From contig JAFAFP010000151.1 in NCBI GenBank assembly GCA_023423415.1, positions 11,291 through 75,290 of the forward strand: DNA of 64,000 bases. Reading direction: 5' to 3'. Position 1 is the first letter of the stretch, and each line of letters begins with the position of its first letter. The notes below the pieces were generated by a model, which was not told the origin of the DNA, searched no databases, and was given only the letters and a program-made list of their open reading frames with translations. Position numbers and translations under genes: made by a program. Positions 35,222 through 44,423 of the stretch are shown here, piece after piece. Origin of the DNA: Pseudomonadota bacterium. Lineage in GTDB: Bacteria > Pseudomonadota > Alphaproteobacteria > Rhizobiales > Xanthobacteraceae.

Positions 35222-36358
35222 ATGACGAAGCCGAATTTGCAATGGTGCCAGCTCATTTTGACGCTCTTGGGTGTGGCTTTCATATGTGGCGCCTGTTCCG
35301 ATCGGCCGCTCCAGGGCGTGCTGATCCCTGTCGCAGAAACAACCCCGGGCACCTCGCGCGTACCGGTGCTGGTGGCTACCACGCGCCGTCGCGCGCCAGC
35401 CGATCCCGGTGAGATGTTTAACGGTGAACGGGCCGAAAGCGTCTCCTATGCATCAATCACCGTTTCAATTCCGCCGGACGCCAACCGCAAGATTGGAGAA
35501 GTACAATGGCCGGTTGTCGTCCCCGGCGACCCGAGCCGGAACTTCGTGACCGTGTCAGCCGACTATATTGACAAAAAGGATTTTGCGGCTGCGATCGCAA
35601 ACACTGCGAAGCAGACCGGCCGCAGCAAGGTGATGGTTTTCGTGCACGGTTTTAACAACCGCTTCGATGATGCCGTCTACCGATTTGCGCAAATCGTACA
35701 TGATTCCAAGGCGCCGGTGATCCCTGTGCTGTTCACCTGGCCGTCGCGTGGCGAGATCCGGCTTCGCTCCTACACCTACGATCGGGAAAGCGCGAACTAC
35801 TCCAGGGATGCGCTTGAGGATCTGCTCGACATGCTGGCGAGCTATTCGAGCGTGAAGGAGATTTCGGTCCTGGCTCACTCCATGGGCAACTGGGTGACAC
35901 TGGAAGCTTTGCGGGGACGATCCATGCGGGCCACCCAAGCGAGGATCAAGAGAGACAAGCTCAAATACGCCATGCTGGTTGCCCCTGATGTAGATGTCGA
36001 CGTCTTCCGCACCCAAATCCAACGGATGGGCGCTGCCAGACCTCAGATTGCCCTCTTCGTATCACAGGACGACAAAGCGCTGGATCTGTCGAAAATGATC
36101 TGGGGCGGTGTGCCACGGCTTGGTGAAATCGATCCAGCTCTCGAGCCGTACCGCAGCGAATTGGAGCGCGACAGAATTATGGTCTTTGATCTGACCAAGC
36201 TGAAGTCGATCGGCGATGATCCTCACGACCGCGCCTTCGAGGATATCACCACCGTCGTAGGCATGATCAAGCAACGTCTGAGCGAGGGGCAGATTATGAC
36301 CGAACATCGCCCGAATCCGACCAGTCACGTGGAAAATGTATCGGCAATGTCGAGATAG
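35222..36358 (+). CDS. DUF900-type alpha/beta hydrolase, probably exported or lipid-anchored
   Basis: 378 aa from ATG 35222. The N-terminus has a membrane segment (LILTLLGVAFICGAC) with a Cys that could be a lipoprotein site, although the -3 residue (Cys) is not ideal. The core shows VMVFVHGFNN, the strand VIPVLFTWPSRG, the nucleophile elbow VLAHSMGNW (Ser within AHSMG) and VAPDVDVDVF. This is the DUF900 hydrolase family. It is followed after 14 nt by a two-helix channel-like gene, so the two are probably co-expressed. Substrate unknown. Confidence 0.82.
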   Translation: MTKPNLQWCQLILTLLGVAFICGACSDRPLQGVLIPVAETTPGTSRVPVLVATTRRRAPADPGEMFNGERAESVSYASITVSIPPDANRKIGEVQWPVVVPGDPSRNFVTVSADYIDKKDFAAAIANTAKQTGRSKVMVFVHGFNNRFDDAVYRFAQIVHDSKAPVIPVLFTWPSRGEIRLRSYTYDRESANYSRDALEDLLDMLASYSSVKEISVLAHSMGNWVTLEALRGRSMRATQARIKRDKLKYAMLVAPDVDVDVFRTQIQRMGAARPQIALFVSQDDKALDLSKMIWGGVPRLGEIDPALEPYRSELERDRIMVFDLTKLKSIGDDPHDRAFEDITTVVGMIKQRLSEGQIMTEHRPNPTSHVENVSAMSR

Positions 36359-36372
36359 AGAGGCTGCACGAG

Positions 36373-36846
36373 ATGGACGTTCTGGATGCCGCCCCCTGGG
36401 GCACTGACTGGGCGTGGAGCCTGCCGCTAATCTTGTTGAACGTCGTCATTCACGTCTTCGGCCTTGCGTTCATCTACGATGCGTTCACCGTCTTCTTGCG
36501 GGAAATAAAGGTTCGCCGCCGTTTCATGATCCGGTTTGCCGAGCTCATGACTGTGGCCGTCTTGCTGATCGTCGTCTTGCACGGCCTGGAGGCGATCGCA
36601 TGGGCTCTCGCCTACCTTTCACTGGGTGCGCTTCCCAGCGCCAAGTCCGCAATGCTCTATTCGCTCGGCGCGATGACTGGGTTTGGAGCAGGCAATATTG
36701 TGTTGCCGGCGCACTGGCAAATGATGGGTGTCCTGCAGTCGCTCGCCGGAGTGCTGCTGTTTGGCCTCACCACCGCATTCATGTTTGCGATGTTCCAGGC
36801 GGTATGGCCGTCGACGGGACGCTCTGCAGGCAACTCGTCATCCTGA
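36373..36846 (+). CDS. Two-transmembrane ion channel-like protein
   Basis: 157 aa with three or four hydrophobic segments. The C-terminal half has the arrangement membrane helix, short re-entrant loop (AMLYSLGAMTGFGAGN), then another helix (LQSLAGVLLFGLTTAFMFAMFQ). This resembles the Ion_trans_2 potassium-channel pore, but the selectivity sequence is TGFGAGN rather than TVGYG. It follows the hydrolase gene by 14 nt. Ion specificity is unclear. Confidence 0.65.
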   Translation: MDVLDAAPWGTDWAWSLPLILLNVVIHVFGLAFIYDAFTVFLREIKVRRRFMIRFAELMTVAVLLIVVLHGLEAIAWALAYLSLGALPSAKSAMLYSLGAMTGFGAGNIVLPAHWQMMGVLQSLAGVLLFGLTTAFMFAMFQAVWPSTGRSAGNSSS

Positions 36847-36980
36847 TTGGATATCCGTGATTATCCAATCAGACCAAGTCGGAGATCACGTCAAGCGGAA
36901 GCACAGTCGTTGCGCCGGGGGCGCCCTAACGAAGCATGCGAAGTTTCGTGAACTGATTTTCCACGAGAGATGTGCGTCAA

Positions 36981-37748
36981 CTAAAACTTCGTGAGCCAGT
37001 CGAGGCCTTCGAGGGTCGAGTTACGCGGCCTGTATTCGCACCCAATCCAAGACCTGTATTCACAAGCCCTCAATTCACTGAAGAGAGAGAGAAAATTGAT
37101 TTCACCCCGATCAGGTTCGCCCCGATCTGGAACAGCAGCAATCTGCACGTGGCCAACAATATCTTGATAGGTGTGGAGGCGGCGGGTGAGGTCGCCATCG
37201 GCGATCTGAATGTGATAAACATCAAACATGAGCTTCAAACGCCGGCATTGTAATGCTCGAAGAAGCGCCGCTGCCTGATCCGAACTGCCCAGGAAATATC
37301 CTGGAACATCGCGGGAGTTGATCGGCTCGATCAAGAGCAGTGGCCCGTCATCGCCGACACGATCGACCGCATGGCGCAGATTGGCCTTGAAGACGGTCTC
37401 CGCCTCTTCCCGTGCGGAATTCTGCACCATGCCTGCCATGACATGGATGCCGTAGGCATTCAGCTCGGCGGCCATCTCGGCGGCGCGTTCGAAGGCGCTG
37501 TTGAAATCCGCCTGCGCTCCCGGCAGCGCCGCGCATCCCCACTCCTGCCCGGCTTTCCCGCTTCGCGGCATATTGAAAACGACGAGCGGAAGGCCGCAAT
37601 CCTTGAGCGCTGCCTTGACCTCTGCCAGAGGATAATCGTCCAGATACCAGCACTCGATCCCGGAAAAGCCCGCCTCACGGGCCGCTGAAAACCGCTCAAG
37701 AAAAGGCAACTCGGTAAAGAGCGTCGAGATATTGGCCGCAAAACGCAT
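36981..37748 (-). CDS. hyi: Hydroxypyruvate isomerase-family sugar isomerase
   Basis: 255 aa, the usual Hyi length. TIM-barrel AP-endonuclease-2 fold: MRFAANISTLFTELPFLERF, GFSGIECWYLDDYP, metal-binding Glu in LLLIEPINSRD, Asp/His in LMFDVYHIQI, GHVQIAAVPDRGEPD and the terminal Glu in IGCEYRP. Hyi interconverts hydroxypyruvate and tartronate semialdehyde; related proteins are general sugar or 2-oxo-tetronate isomerases. It is the last gene of a minus-strand catabolic run and lies 24 bp after the CaiB gene, so a role in handling a C3 product is possible. Confidence 0.82.
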   Translation of the reverse strand: MRFAANISTLFTELPFLERFSAAREAGFSGIECWYLDDYPLAEVKAALKDCGLPLVVFNMPRSGKAGQEWGCAALPGAQADFNSAFERAAEMAAELNAYGIHVMAGMVQNSAREEAETVFKANLRHAVDRVGDDGPLLLIEPINSRDVPGYFLGSSDQAAALLRALQCRRLKLMFDVYHIQIADGDLTRRLHTYQDIVGHVQIAAVPDRGEPDRGEINFLSLFSELRACEYRSWIGCEYRPRNSTLEGLDWLTKF

Positions 37749-37772
37749 GGACCGCCTCAGATGCCCCGCCGA

Positions 37773-38954
37773 TCAGGACGCAGGCGCCAGCCATTCATCC
37801 AGCACTTCGCTGTTATGGGCTCCCAATTTCGGCGGCTCGCGGTAAATCCCGAGATCGAAATCCGACATACTGATCGGGAAGGCGATGGTCCGCGTTTCTG
37901 CTCCATTCGGAAGTCGAAGCGGATGGACGATCCCCATCGCTTCAACATGGGGATCGCTCAGTATGTCGGCGTATGTATTGATCGGGGCACAAGGGACCCC
38001 GCGCCGATCCATTTCCGTGATCCACTCCTGCGCTGTACGCGCCACAAACTTGCTTTCAAGAATTTCGCACAGGGCTATTTGATTTTTGGCGCGATCAAGT
38101 TGCGTTTTGAATCGCGGATCATTGACGAGCTCAGGCATCCCGACGGCTTGCGCCACTTCATGCCACAGGGCGTCATTGCCAGCGGCGATGACGAAATAAT
38201 CATCCTGTGCGCGAAACGCCTGATACGGCGCATTACGCGGATGCGCCGATGCCATCGGCTCGATGGTGCGGCCGGTACCGAAATATTCGCTGGTCTGTAG
38301 TGCAGCGATACCCAAAAGTGAGCCGAGCATGGAGCAATCGATGTAGGAGCCATGGCCGGTTTGCCGCGCATGCATCACCGCGGCGAGCGCCGTGAACGCG
38401 CCATACAGTCCCGCAGCAAAATCCGCCACCGGCACGCCGCATTTCACCGGAGCCATGCCCTTGTGACCTGTGATGCTCATCAAGCCGCTCACCGCTTGCA
38501 CGGTGACATCAAATGCACCTCGATGGGCATAAGGCCCGATCTGCCCGTAACCCGAGATGGAGCAGTAAACGAGGCGAGGATTGATGACCTTGAGATCCTC
38601 ATAGCCAAGACCGAGACGCGGCAGGACGCCGGCACGAAAGTTCTCGATGACAATGTCAGCGGCCCCGACGAGCCGGCGAATATCCTCCAGATGATCCTTG
38701 TTCTTGAGATCGAACACGACCGACCGTTTGTTGCGGTTCACAGACGCGAAATTCTCGCTGAAGGTTTCGTCGTCTCCACCTGTCAGCGGAGGCCAGCCGC
38801 GCATTCCATCACCACCGGACGGATTTTCGATCTTGACGACATCGGCGCCAAGATCCGCGAATAGACAGCCAGCGAAAGGTCCCGCCGCGATCTGCCCGAA
38901 CTCCAGCACGCGAATTCCAGACAACGGACCGCGCGGCGACGACGCTTTCTTCAT
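37773..38954 (-). CDS. CaiB/BaiF (class III) CoA-transferase
   Basis: 393 aa from ATG 38954; a TTG 21 nt upstream is an alternative. Family marks: GIRVLEFGQIAAGPFAG, LGADVVKIENPSGGD, NRNKRSVVFDLK, ADIVIENFRAGV, catalytic Asp D149 in HRGAFDVTVQA, and RRGVPCAPINTYADI. These enzymes move CoA between organic acids (formyl-CoA, carnitine, benzylsuccinate, mesaconyl). With the enoyl-CoA hydratase at 40841-41584 it points to a CoA-thioester stage in the pathway of this cluster. Substrate unknown. Confidence 0.92.
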   Translation of the reverse strand: MKKASSPRGPLSGIRVLEFGQIAAGPFAGCLFADLGADVVKIENPSGGDGMRGWPPLTGGDDETFSENFASVNRNKRSVVFDLKNKDHLEDIRRLVGAADIVIENFRAGVLPRLGLGYEDLKVINPRLVYCSISGYGQIGPYAHRGAFDVTVQAVSGLMSITGHKGMAPVKCGVPVADFAAGLYGAFTALAAVMHARQTGHGSYIDCSMLGSLLGIAALQTSEYFGTGRTIEPMASAHPRNAPYQAFRAQDDYFVIAAGNDALWHEVAQAVGMPELVNDPRFKTQLDRAKNQIALCEILESKFVARTAQEWITEMDRRGVPCAPINTYADILSDPHVEAMGIVHPLRLPNGAETRTIAFPISMSDFDLGIYREPPKLGAHNSEVLDEWLAPAS

Positions 38955-39026
38955 ATTTTCAAACTTTCCCAACAAACCGCGGCAATCGCCGCATGGCCTT
39001 CAGTGCTGCAGTCAGAACATCCGTAT

Positions 39027-39611
39027 TTACGGGCGATGCCACAGATTTGGGATCGCAGCATTGCTGTATCCCGAAATGAAAGATTTCGGCGCACCCGACT
39101 GCGGGTCGAAGACATTTCGCGACACCGATCCGATGTTCGCACCATAGACATGGATGCTGATGGACGGCCGGTCCGAGAGGCCATTCGATACCTGATGAAT
39201 ATCGCCGTGGCTTGGCGACACGACATCGATGTCGCCCGGGAACATCTTTTCCCAATCCGCAGCAACAAGCGAACCGTCCGCTTGCACATCAAAGCGGCGG
39301 GAATGCTCCTCTCCTCGCAGAACACCGATCAATCCCCACACCGTGTGATTGTGAATCGGCGTGCTCTGCCCCGGCCCCCAGACGAAACTCACGATGGAAA
39401 ATCGCTCGAGCGGATCGCAATGCAGCAGATATTGACGATATGAATTCTCGTCCGGCGCGGACACGAAATCAGGCAGCCAGTCATCGTGCTTGATGAGGCG
39501 AGCGAGAATCTCCTTGCCTCCCGAGAGCATGGCTTCTTCATCGCCTTCGCGATCGGCCAGGCGCGTAAAGTCCGCGACGCATTCCCGAAGTCGATCAATA
39601 TTCACGGCCAT
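39027..39611 (-). CDS. Cysteine/3-mercaptopropionate dioxygenase-family cupin
   Basis: 194 aa with a clean AAGAGGAA ribosome site. The single-domain cupin has the iron ligands H87 and H89 in TPIHNHTVWG and H139 in GDIHQVSN, then the HVYGANI strand. Thiol dioxygenases of this length oxidise cysteine or 3-mercaptopropionate to sulfinates. Arg/Gln substrate residues cannot be assigned by eye. In this cluster, with SsuA-type transport genes, sulfur-containing intermediates or side chains are conceivable. Confidence 0.82.
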   Translation of the reverse strand: MAVNIDRLRECVADFTRLADREGDEEAMLSGGKEILARLIKHDDWLPDFVSAPDENSYRQYLLHCDPLERFSIVSFVWGPGQSTPIHNHTVWGLIGVLRGEEHSRRFDVQADGSLVAADWEKMFPGDIDVVSPSHGDIHQVSNGLSDRPSISIHVYGANIGSVSRNVFDPQSGAPKSFISGYSNAAIPNLWHRP

Positions 39612-39716
39612 TTCCTCTTTTCAATAAAGTCACGGCATTGTTGGCAAGCGCTGCAGCCGTCATCGAACCAAACATCATGCCGACTTCAGCTACGCGCTCA
39701 CGACGTTTCGCTTTGT

Positions 39717-40484
39717 CTATACCTTGCGCCCTCCGGCGGGCTTACGTTCCCGATAGCCGCATTGATGCGAGATATCGCTGGCGCTCGCAACGACAGCCGG
39801 TGCAAGCGCACGCACACGATCTGACCCAAGGCGTCCTATTGGCCCGGATATTCCGATCGCGGAGATCACCTCACCGCGATCATTCAAGATCGGCGCAGCA
39901 ATTCCACCCACGTCTTCGCGCCATTCGCCAGCGTTGACCGCATATCCCCGCTTTCTGACTGTCTCCAACTCGTCGAACAGGGCGGCTCGTGTTTTCACTG
40001 TGCGGCCGGTGAAAGCCTCGAGTTTTTTCGGCAACAGGCTTTCGATGTCGGAATGAAATGCCAGCAGCGCTTTTCCCGTCGCCACTGCATAGGCTGGCGC
40101 TCTGCCGCCCACGCGGGAATATGCCCTGACCGGATGAGACCCCTCAACCTTGTCGATGTAGACGACGTCAGCATCGTCAAGAATCGAAAGATGCACTGTT
40201 TCCCCGCATTTGGCGGAGAGCGCCAACATCGCAGAGCGGGAGATCTCCCGGATATCGTAGCGCGCCAGCACGGCACTGCCGATCTCCCAGGTCTTCAATG
40301 TCGGCTCATAGCGGCCGTCGCCGAGATGGCGAACGAAGCCTAACGACAAGAGCGTCGTGAGGATGCGATGCGCGTTGCTCTTCGCCACGCCAAGAGCGAC
40401 CGACATTTCCGTAACACCGGTCGGCGCATCTCTCAGACACAGCCATTCCAGAGCCCGCAAAGATTTTACAGCGGTGCTATCCAT
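39717..40484 (-). CDS. IclR-family transcriptional regulator
   Basis: 255 aa from ATG 40484. The N-terminal winged helix reads SLRALEWLCLRD, VTEMSVALGVAKSNAHRILTTLLSLGFV. The C-terminal IclR effector domain has RVGGRAPAYAVATGKALLA, GYAVNAGEWREDVGGIAAPI and AIGISGP. It closely resembles in layout the second IclR gene at 47935-48798, and the two bracket the catabolic genes. A 13-bp palindrome lies immediately upstream, a likely autoregulatory site. Confidence 0.92.
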   Translation of the reverse strand: MDSTAVKSLRALEWLCLRDAPTGVTEMSVALGVAKSNAHRILTTLLSLGFVRHLGDGRYEPTLKTWEIGSAVLARYDIREISRSAMLALSAKCGETVHLSILDDADVVYIDKVEGSHPVRAYSRVGGRAPAYAVATGKALLAFHSDIESLLPKKLEAFTGRTVKTRAALFDELETVRKRGYAVNAGEWREDVGGIAAPILNDRGEVISAIGISGPIGRLGSDRVRALAPAVVASASDISHQCGYRERKPAGGRKV

Positions 40485-40497
40485 AACGACAGTCCGT

Positions 40498-40510
40498 TCC
40501 AATATATGGA
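40498..40510. promoter_or_regulatory. Palindrome TCCA-ATATA-TGGA upstream of the IclR gene
   Basis: An exact 13-bp dyad lies 14 nt upstream of the IclR start codon. IclR proteins usually bind a short A/T-centred palindrome in their own promoter (the classical site has TGGAAA/TTTCCA arms). The palindrome is seen; binding is inferred. Confidence 0.35.
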
Positions 40511-40840
40511 TACACGTTCTAATTTCCTAATCTCACGGGCTACCCCCTTCGTCAAGTTTCAGGCCCACGGAATCGAACCGGACCGAAACCCTCGATTTGG
40601 CTACTCCCTTCAAAATACGCAAGAAAATCAAGGAAAAGAGAGCGAACTTCACCGCGCCTCAGGCCAGCGAACGGGACTGAGGCACTGTTTTCTCGGTATG
40701 GCCGTCCGCGATCGCCACCGAGGCGCTCGCCCGTTTCGCCAGCCCCTCTATGGCGGTGCCGCCAATAATCGTCGCGCCCACGACAACACGTGGCAAAGAT
40801 CCCCATAACTGCAACCGGCAAACGAGAACGCTCGCTTGAC
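40511..40840. other. Intergenic gap with a possible permease C-terminal remnant
   Basis: No full gene. On the minus strand, before a stop at 40659, a frame encodes LPRVVVGATIIGGTAIEGLA and then KRASASVAIADGHTEK, which reads like the last membrane helix and tail of a transporter. No start or ribosome site supports it; the frame runs back into the enoyl-CoA hydratase gene. It may be a gene relic or chance. Confidence 0.3.
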
Positions 40841-41584
40841 CTATTTGGCCTTGGCGCTCCGAACACGTTCGCGGTAAGCCAGTATCCGCTCTTTGAGACC
40901 AGGCTGCGCCGCCGACCACACCAGATGAGCCATGTCATCCGCACCATCGTGGCCGTCAACGACATGGATCGCGCGAACCGTTGCACGATCAAGACGCGCG
41001 GCTGTCCCGCTTTCCTGTGCGATCAACGGCTCGACGTCCTGACGCGATATCCTTGCTCCCGCAAGGCCGGTCTCCAGCGCTTCCGCTGCCGAAATCTCAC
41101 GCCCTGAACGAACGATCTGCCGTGCGCGATCGCGTCCCACACGGGCGATCAAACGTCCGGTGCCGAGCACAATGCCAAAGCCCGCACCGGGAAACGAAAA
41201 CGTCGCTTCCTCCACGATCACGCGTCGATCGCAGGCGGCGAACAAATCCGCCCCGGCCCCGGCAATTCTGCCATGGGCCAAAGCCAGCGTGACCAACGAT
41301 GCCGAATAGAGGCGCTGCAGAAGCATCTCGATGCGCACGAACCGCAGCAGCAAGTCACCGTCGGTCTCGCGCTCGAGATCGCCGAGATCGAAGCCTGAAC
41401 AAAAAGAGGCGCCCTCACCCCGCAAGACAAGCAGCCTCACACCATCAGCTTCCGCTGCTTCCACGGCCTCCTGAAGCCGCTCCACGAGTGAGGCGCTCAG
41501 CGCGTTCCGTCTGTCCGGCCGGTTCAGGGTCAAAACCGCAACCCCGTCCGATGGACGAGTGACCAGCAATTCAGCCGTGCTCAT
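40841..41584 (-). CDS. Enoyl-CoA hydratase/isomerase-family protein
   Basis: 247 aa from ATG 41584, with GGAG 5 nt upstream. Crotonase-fold marks: LNRPDRRNALSASLVERL, oxyanion strand GEGASFCSGFDLGDLE, HGRIAGAGADLFAACDRRV, and the downstream FSFPGAGFGIVLGTGRLIARVG. The usual second catalytic Glu (PE.GL) position appears to be replaced by GFGIVLG, so the reaction may be other than hydration. It belongs to the minus-strand catabolic run with the CaiB CoA-transferase. Confidence 0.85.
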   Translation of the reverse strand: MSTAELLVTRPSDGVAVLTLNRPDRRNALSASLVERLQEAVEAAEADGVRLLVLRGEGASFCSGFDLGDLERETDGDLLLRFVRIEMLLQRLYSASLVTLALAHGRIAGAGADLFAACDRRVIVEEATFSFPGAGFGIVLGTGRLIARVGRDRARQIVRSGREISAAEALETGLAGARISRQDVEPLIAQESGTAARLDRATVRAIHVVDGHDGADDMAHLVWSAAQPGLKERILAYRERVRSAKAK

Positions 41585-41635
41585 CAATGCTCCATGACCG
41601 ATCGCATCGGAGATACAAGCGACGACGACAATCGC

Positions 41636-42436
41636 TCAGTTCTTCCAGGGAACGAGGATCTTCTCCAACTCATTGGCGACCACTGTGAGAATAAAGCCGA
41701 TAACCGCAATGACGAACAGACCGACATACATCTGCTCGACCGAGAACGTCTCCCAGGCATTCCAGATCAGATAGCCAAGACCGCTCTTGGCGCCAACCAT
41801 CTCGGCGATGGCGATCAGGACGAGGCCCATGCCGATGCCGAGTTTGACACCTGTCATGATCATGGGCATCGCACCGGGAAGAGCGATCGTGCGGAAAATT
41901 TCCCAACGGCTGGCTTTGAAGTTGTGCCCGACGTCCAGATAGATCTTGTTGATCTCACGCACGCCGGTCGTTGCGTTCATGGCGATGGGATAGAACACAC
42001 CGACCGCTACCATGAAGTACTTCGATGCCTCACCAAGACCGAGCACGAGAAGGGCAAGAGGAAGGATCGAGCTCTTCGGGATGGGATAGGTTGCGGCAAT
42101 CAAGGGATCGATCATGGCGCGGATCGTGGAATTCAGCCCCATCAGCACCCCGATGACCAGCGCCGGTATACCGCCGAGAACAAACCCGATCCCGAGCCTT
42201 GTCATGCTCGCCATGGTATGATGCTGCAATTCACCCGACTGCACCATGCCCCACAGCGTTCGCATGATCTGGCTCGGTGCCGGGAAGAAGCGCATATCGA
42301 TAATCCCCGCTCGCGCGAGGATTTCCCACACAAGCAGTAAAGCGAGTGGCGACGCGATACTGATCAAGCGCTCATGCGAGCGCTGATTGAAGGTCCAGGA
42401 CTTGATCCGCTTTTGCGTTGCTGTCGCATCAGTCAT
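41636..42436 (-). CDS. SsuC/TauC-type ABC transporter permease
   Basis: 266 aa with about six membrane segments. The BPD_transp_1 core shows FFPAPSQIMRTLW, LGGIPALVIGVLMG, YPIPKSSILPLALLVLGLGEASKYFM and the EAA loop FRTIALPGAMPMIMTGVKLGIGMG. ATG 42436 overlaps the ATPase stop (ATGA). It forms an importer with the ATPase at 42433-43311 and most likely the binding protein at 45356-46390. This transporter class takes up sulfonates, nitrate, aromatic acids or thiamin precursors. Confidence 0.93.
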   Translation of the reverse strand: MTDATATQKRIKSWTFNQRSHERLISIASPLALLLVWEILARAGIIDMRFFPAPSQIMRTLWGMVQSGELQHHTMASMTRLGIGFVLGGIPALVIGVLMGLNSTIRAMIDPLIAATYPIPKSSILPLALLVLGLGEASKYFMVAVGVFYPIAMNATTGVREINKIYLDVGHNFKASRWEIFRTIALPGAMPMIMTGVKLGIGMGLVLIAIAEMVGAKSGLGYLIWNAWETFSVEQMYVGLFVIAVIGFILTVVANELEKILVPWKN

Positions 42437-43311
42437 TGTGATTTATCCGCCATCTCGCTCTGCGAGCGCGCCCGGTCAACCTCTTCGCGCAGACTCATCC
42501 AGATGTCGTGGATCAGGTTTCCGTAATCGGGCTCGCGCTGAAGCTCCATGATGTTGCGCGGCCGCCCGAACGGCACTTTGACCATGGACTTCACTTTGCC
42601 GGGCTGCGCCGTCATGATCATGATCCGATCACCCAGAATGACCGCTTCATCGACACTGTGCGTAATGAAAATGACGGTCTTCTTGTGTTCCTCCCAGATC
42701 CTAAGCAGCTCCTCCTGGAGCAGCAGCTTGTTCTGGGCATCGAGCGCCGAAAACGGCTCGTCCATCAGCAGGATTTCGGGATCGTTCGCAAAAGCCCGTG
42801 CAATCGAAACACGCTGCCTCATGCCGCCGGAAAGCTGATGGGGATAAGATCGCGCGAACTTCGTCAGGCCAGTGCGATCGAGATAGTGACCGACAACGTC
42901 CTTGATCTGCGCAGCCGGCGTCCGTCGCATCTTCAAGCCATAAGCGGCATTGTCCCAAACCGTCATCCAGGGAAATAATGAATCGCCCTGAAACACCATC
43001 GAGTTTTCAGGGCGACCGGAGTTCTTGCCGGTCGCGACCGTGAACGACCCTTCCGTCGGCTTTTCAAGACCGGCCAAAATGCGCAGAAGCGTTGTCTTGC
43101 CACAGCCTGAGGGGCCGACGATGACAAAGAATTCTCCGGCGCCAATGTCGAGGGTCACATTATCGACAGCCGTGAAACCACCGAACCTCTTGGACAGGCC
43201 TTGAATACGGATCGCAGCGGTCGCCCCTGCGGCTTGCGGTGCTTCCTCTGCGCAAGCCGAAGCTCTCCGCGTCTCGCCCGCGAGCATGTTTGCAGCAAGA
43301 GATCCATTCAT
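42433..43311 (-). CDS. SsuB/TauB-type ABC transporter ATP-binding protein
   Basis: 292 aa. Walker A GPSGCGKTT, Q-loop VFQGDSLFPW, signature LSGGMRQRVSIARAF, Walker B ILLMDEPFSALD and H-loop FITHSVDEA are intact. A ~30-residue N-terminal extension precedes the domain; the real start may be downstream, but GAGGACG before ATG 43311 supports the long form. Its stop overlaps the permease start by 4 nt, so the two are translationally coupled. Confidence 0.93.
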   Translation of the reverse strand: MNGSLAANMLAGETRRASACAEEAPQAAGATAAIRIQGLSKRFGGFTAVDNVTLDIGAGEFFVIVGPSGCGKTTLLRILAGLEKPTEGSFTVATGKNSGRPENSMVFQGDSLFPWMTVWDNAAYGLKMRRTPAAQIKDVVGHYLDRTGLTKFARSYPHQLSGGMRQRVSIARAFANDPEILLMDEPFSALDAQNKLLLQEELLRIWEEHKKTVIFITHSVDEAVILGDRIMIMTAQPGKVKSMVKVPFGRPRNIMELQREPDYGNLIHDIWMSLREEVDRARSQSEMADKSQ

Positions 43312-43344
43312 CGCGTCGGCGTCCTCAATGAACTCGTTTCAAAG

Positions 43345-44391
43345 TCACGGCTTCAACGCCAATGGCTTGACGCCCAATCGCTCCGCCACTGTCGCAAGCT
43401 CTGACACAATGGCAGGAGGCAGCGGAATCCCGTCGCTCCGGCGCTCGGTCGAGGTGCGATAGCCGCGCTCGCCCGGCATCAGGATCTCATCGGACTCCGG
43501 AGCCAGCGGCAAATCCTTCAACGCCCCAACCAAGCGCTCGACCTGAGTGCGAAATTCCGACAGATCGATAAACTTCGCGATGTCGATCGCAATGAGAAGT
43601 GCGTTTTGGCGATGCTTCGCGCCTTCCCCCGTCTTCTGGAGCGCGTCGGCAACCAGCGGATGCCCTGCGAGCAAGCTCGCGAGACACTCAATCATCAACG
43701 CGAGACCCGCCCCCTTGGGACCTCCCAACGGCGCTGTCATGACTGCATGAGCAGCGTCCGTCGTCGGCTTGCCGGCCTCGTCAACAGCCCATCCCGGCTG
43801 CAGCGGCGCTCCTGTTTTCCGCGCCAATGCGAGCTTTCCGAGCGACACCGCGCTCGACGCCATATCGAAGACAATCGGATCTTCGTCACCGCCCGGCACG
43901 GCGATCGAAATCGGGTTCGTGCCGATGGCCGCACCATGAGCGCCATGATACGGCATGAACGGGTTGCCGGCGTTGACCGCGATGCAAGCCAAGCCGGCTG
44001 ACGCAAGTTTCTCCGTGTAGAAACCGAGCGCACCGGAATGCGTCATCCGCCCTACAAGCGCCATGGCGATCCCGTGACGCGGCGCGAGCGCAGTCAACCG
44101 ATCGACGGCAAGCGACATCACGACCGGCCCCGGCGCGCGATCCGACTCGATGACAACACTCGCCGCTGTCGGTTCGCTGATCGTTGGAGCCGCCTTCACA
44201 TTCATGATGCCCTGTTCGACCATCTCCAGGTAGCGGGGCAACCTGATCACGCCATGAGAGTCGACGCCGCGCAAGTTCGCCCAGACCAGGGCCTTGGCGA
44301 TCATGCTGGCGTGGTCGTCGCTCATATCGACACGGGCGAAAGCCTGCGCGATGAAGCGCTCCAAGTCCTCCGCTGAAACATACTTCTTCAT
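43345..44391 (-). CDS. Ldh-type (malate/L-lactate/ureidoglycolate family) NAD(P)-dependent 2-oxoacid reductase
   Basis: 348 aa from ATG 44391. Family PF02615 marks: catalytic His region LRGVDSHGVIRLPRYLEMVE, GRMTHSGALGFYTEKLA, GTNPISIAVPGGDEDPIVFDMA, and GGPKGAGLALMIECLASLL. These enzymes reduce 2-oxo acids or cyclic imines, or oxidise ureidoglycolate or sulfolactate, with NAD(P)H. It sits upstream of the ABC genes on the same strand. The substrate within this pathway is unknown. Confidence 0.9.
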   Translation of the reverse strand: MKKYVSAEDLERFIAQAFARVDMSDDHASMIAKALVWANLRGVDSHGVIRLPRYLEMVEQGIMNVKAAPTISEPTAASVVIESDRAPGPVVMSLAVDRLTALAPRHGIAMALVGRMTHSGALGFYTEKLASAGLACIAVNAGNPFMPYHGAHGAAIGTNPISIAVPGGDEDPIVFDMASSAVSLGKLALARKTGAPLQPGWAVDEAGKPTTDAAHAVMTAPLGGPKGAGLALMIECLASLLAGHPLVADALQKTGEGAKHRQNALLIAIDIAKFIDLSEFRTQVERLVGALKDLPLAPESDEILMPGERGYRTSTERRSDGIPLPPAIVSELATVAERLGVKPLALKP

Positions 44392-44423
44392 GCTTGGTGA
44401 CCAGACCCGCGGCTTTGCCAATC

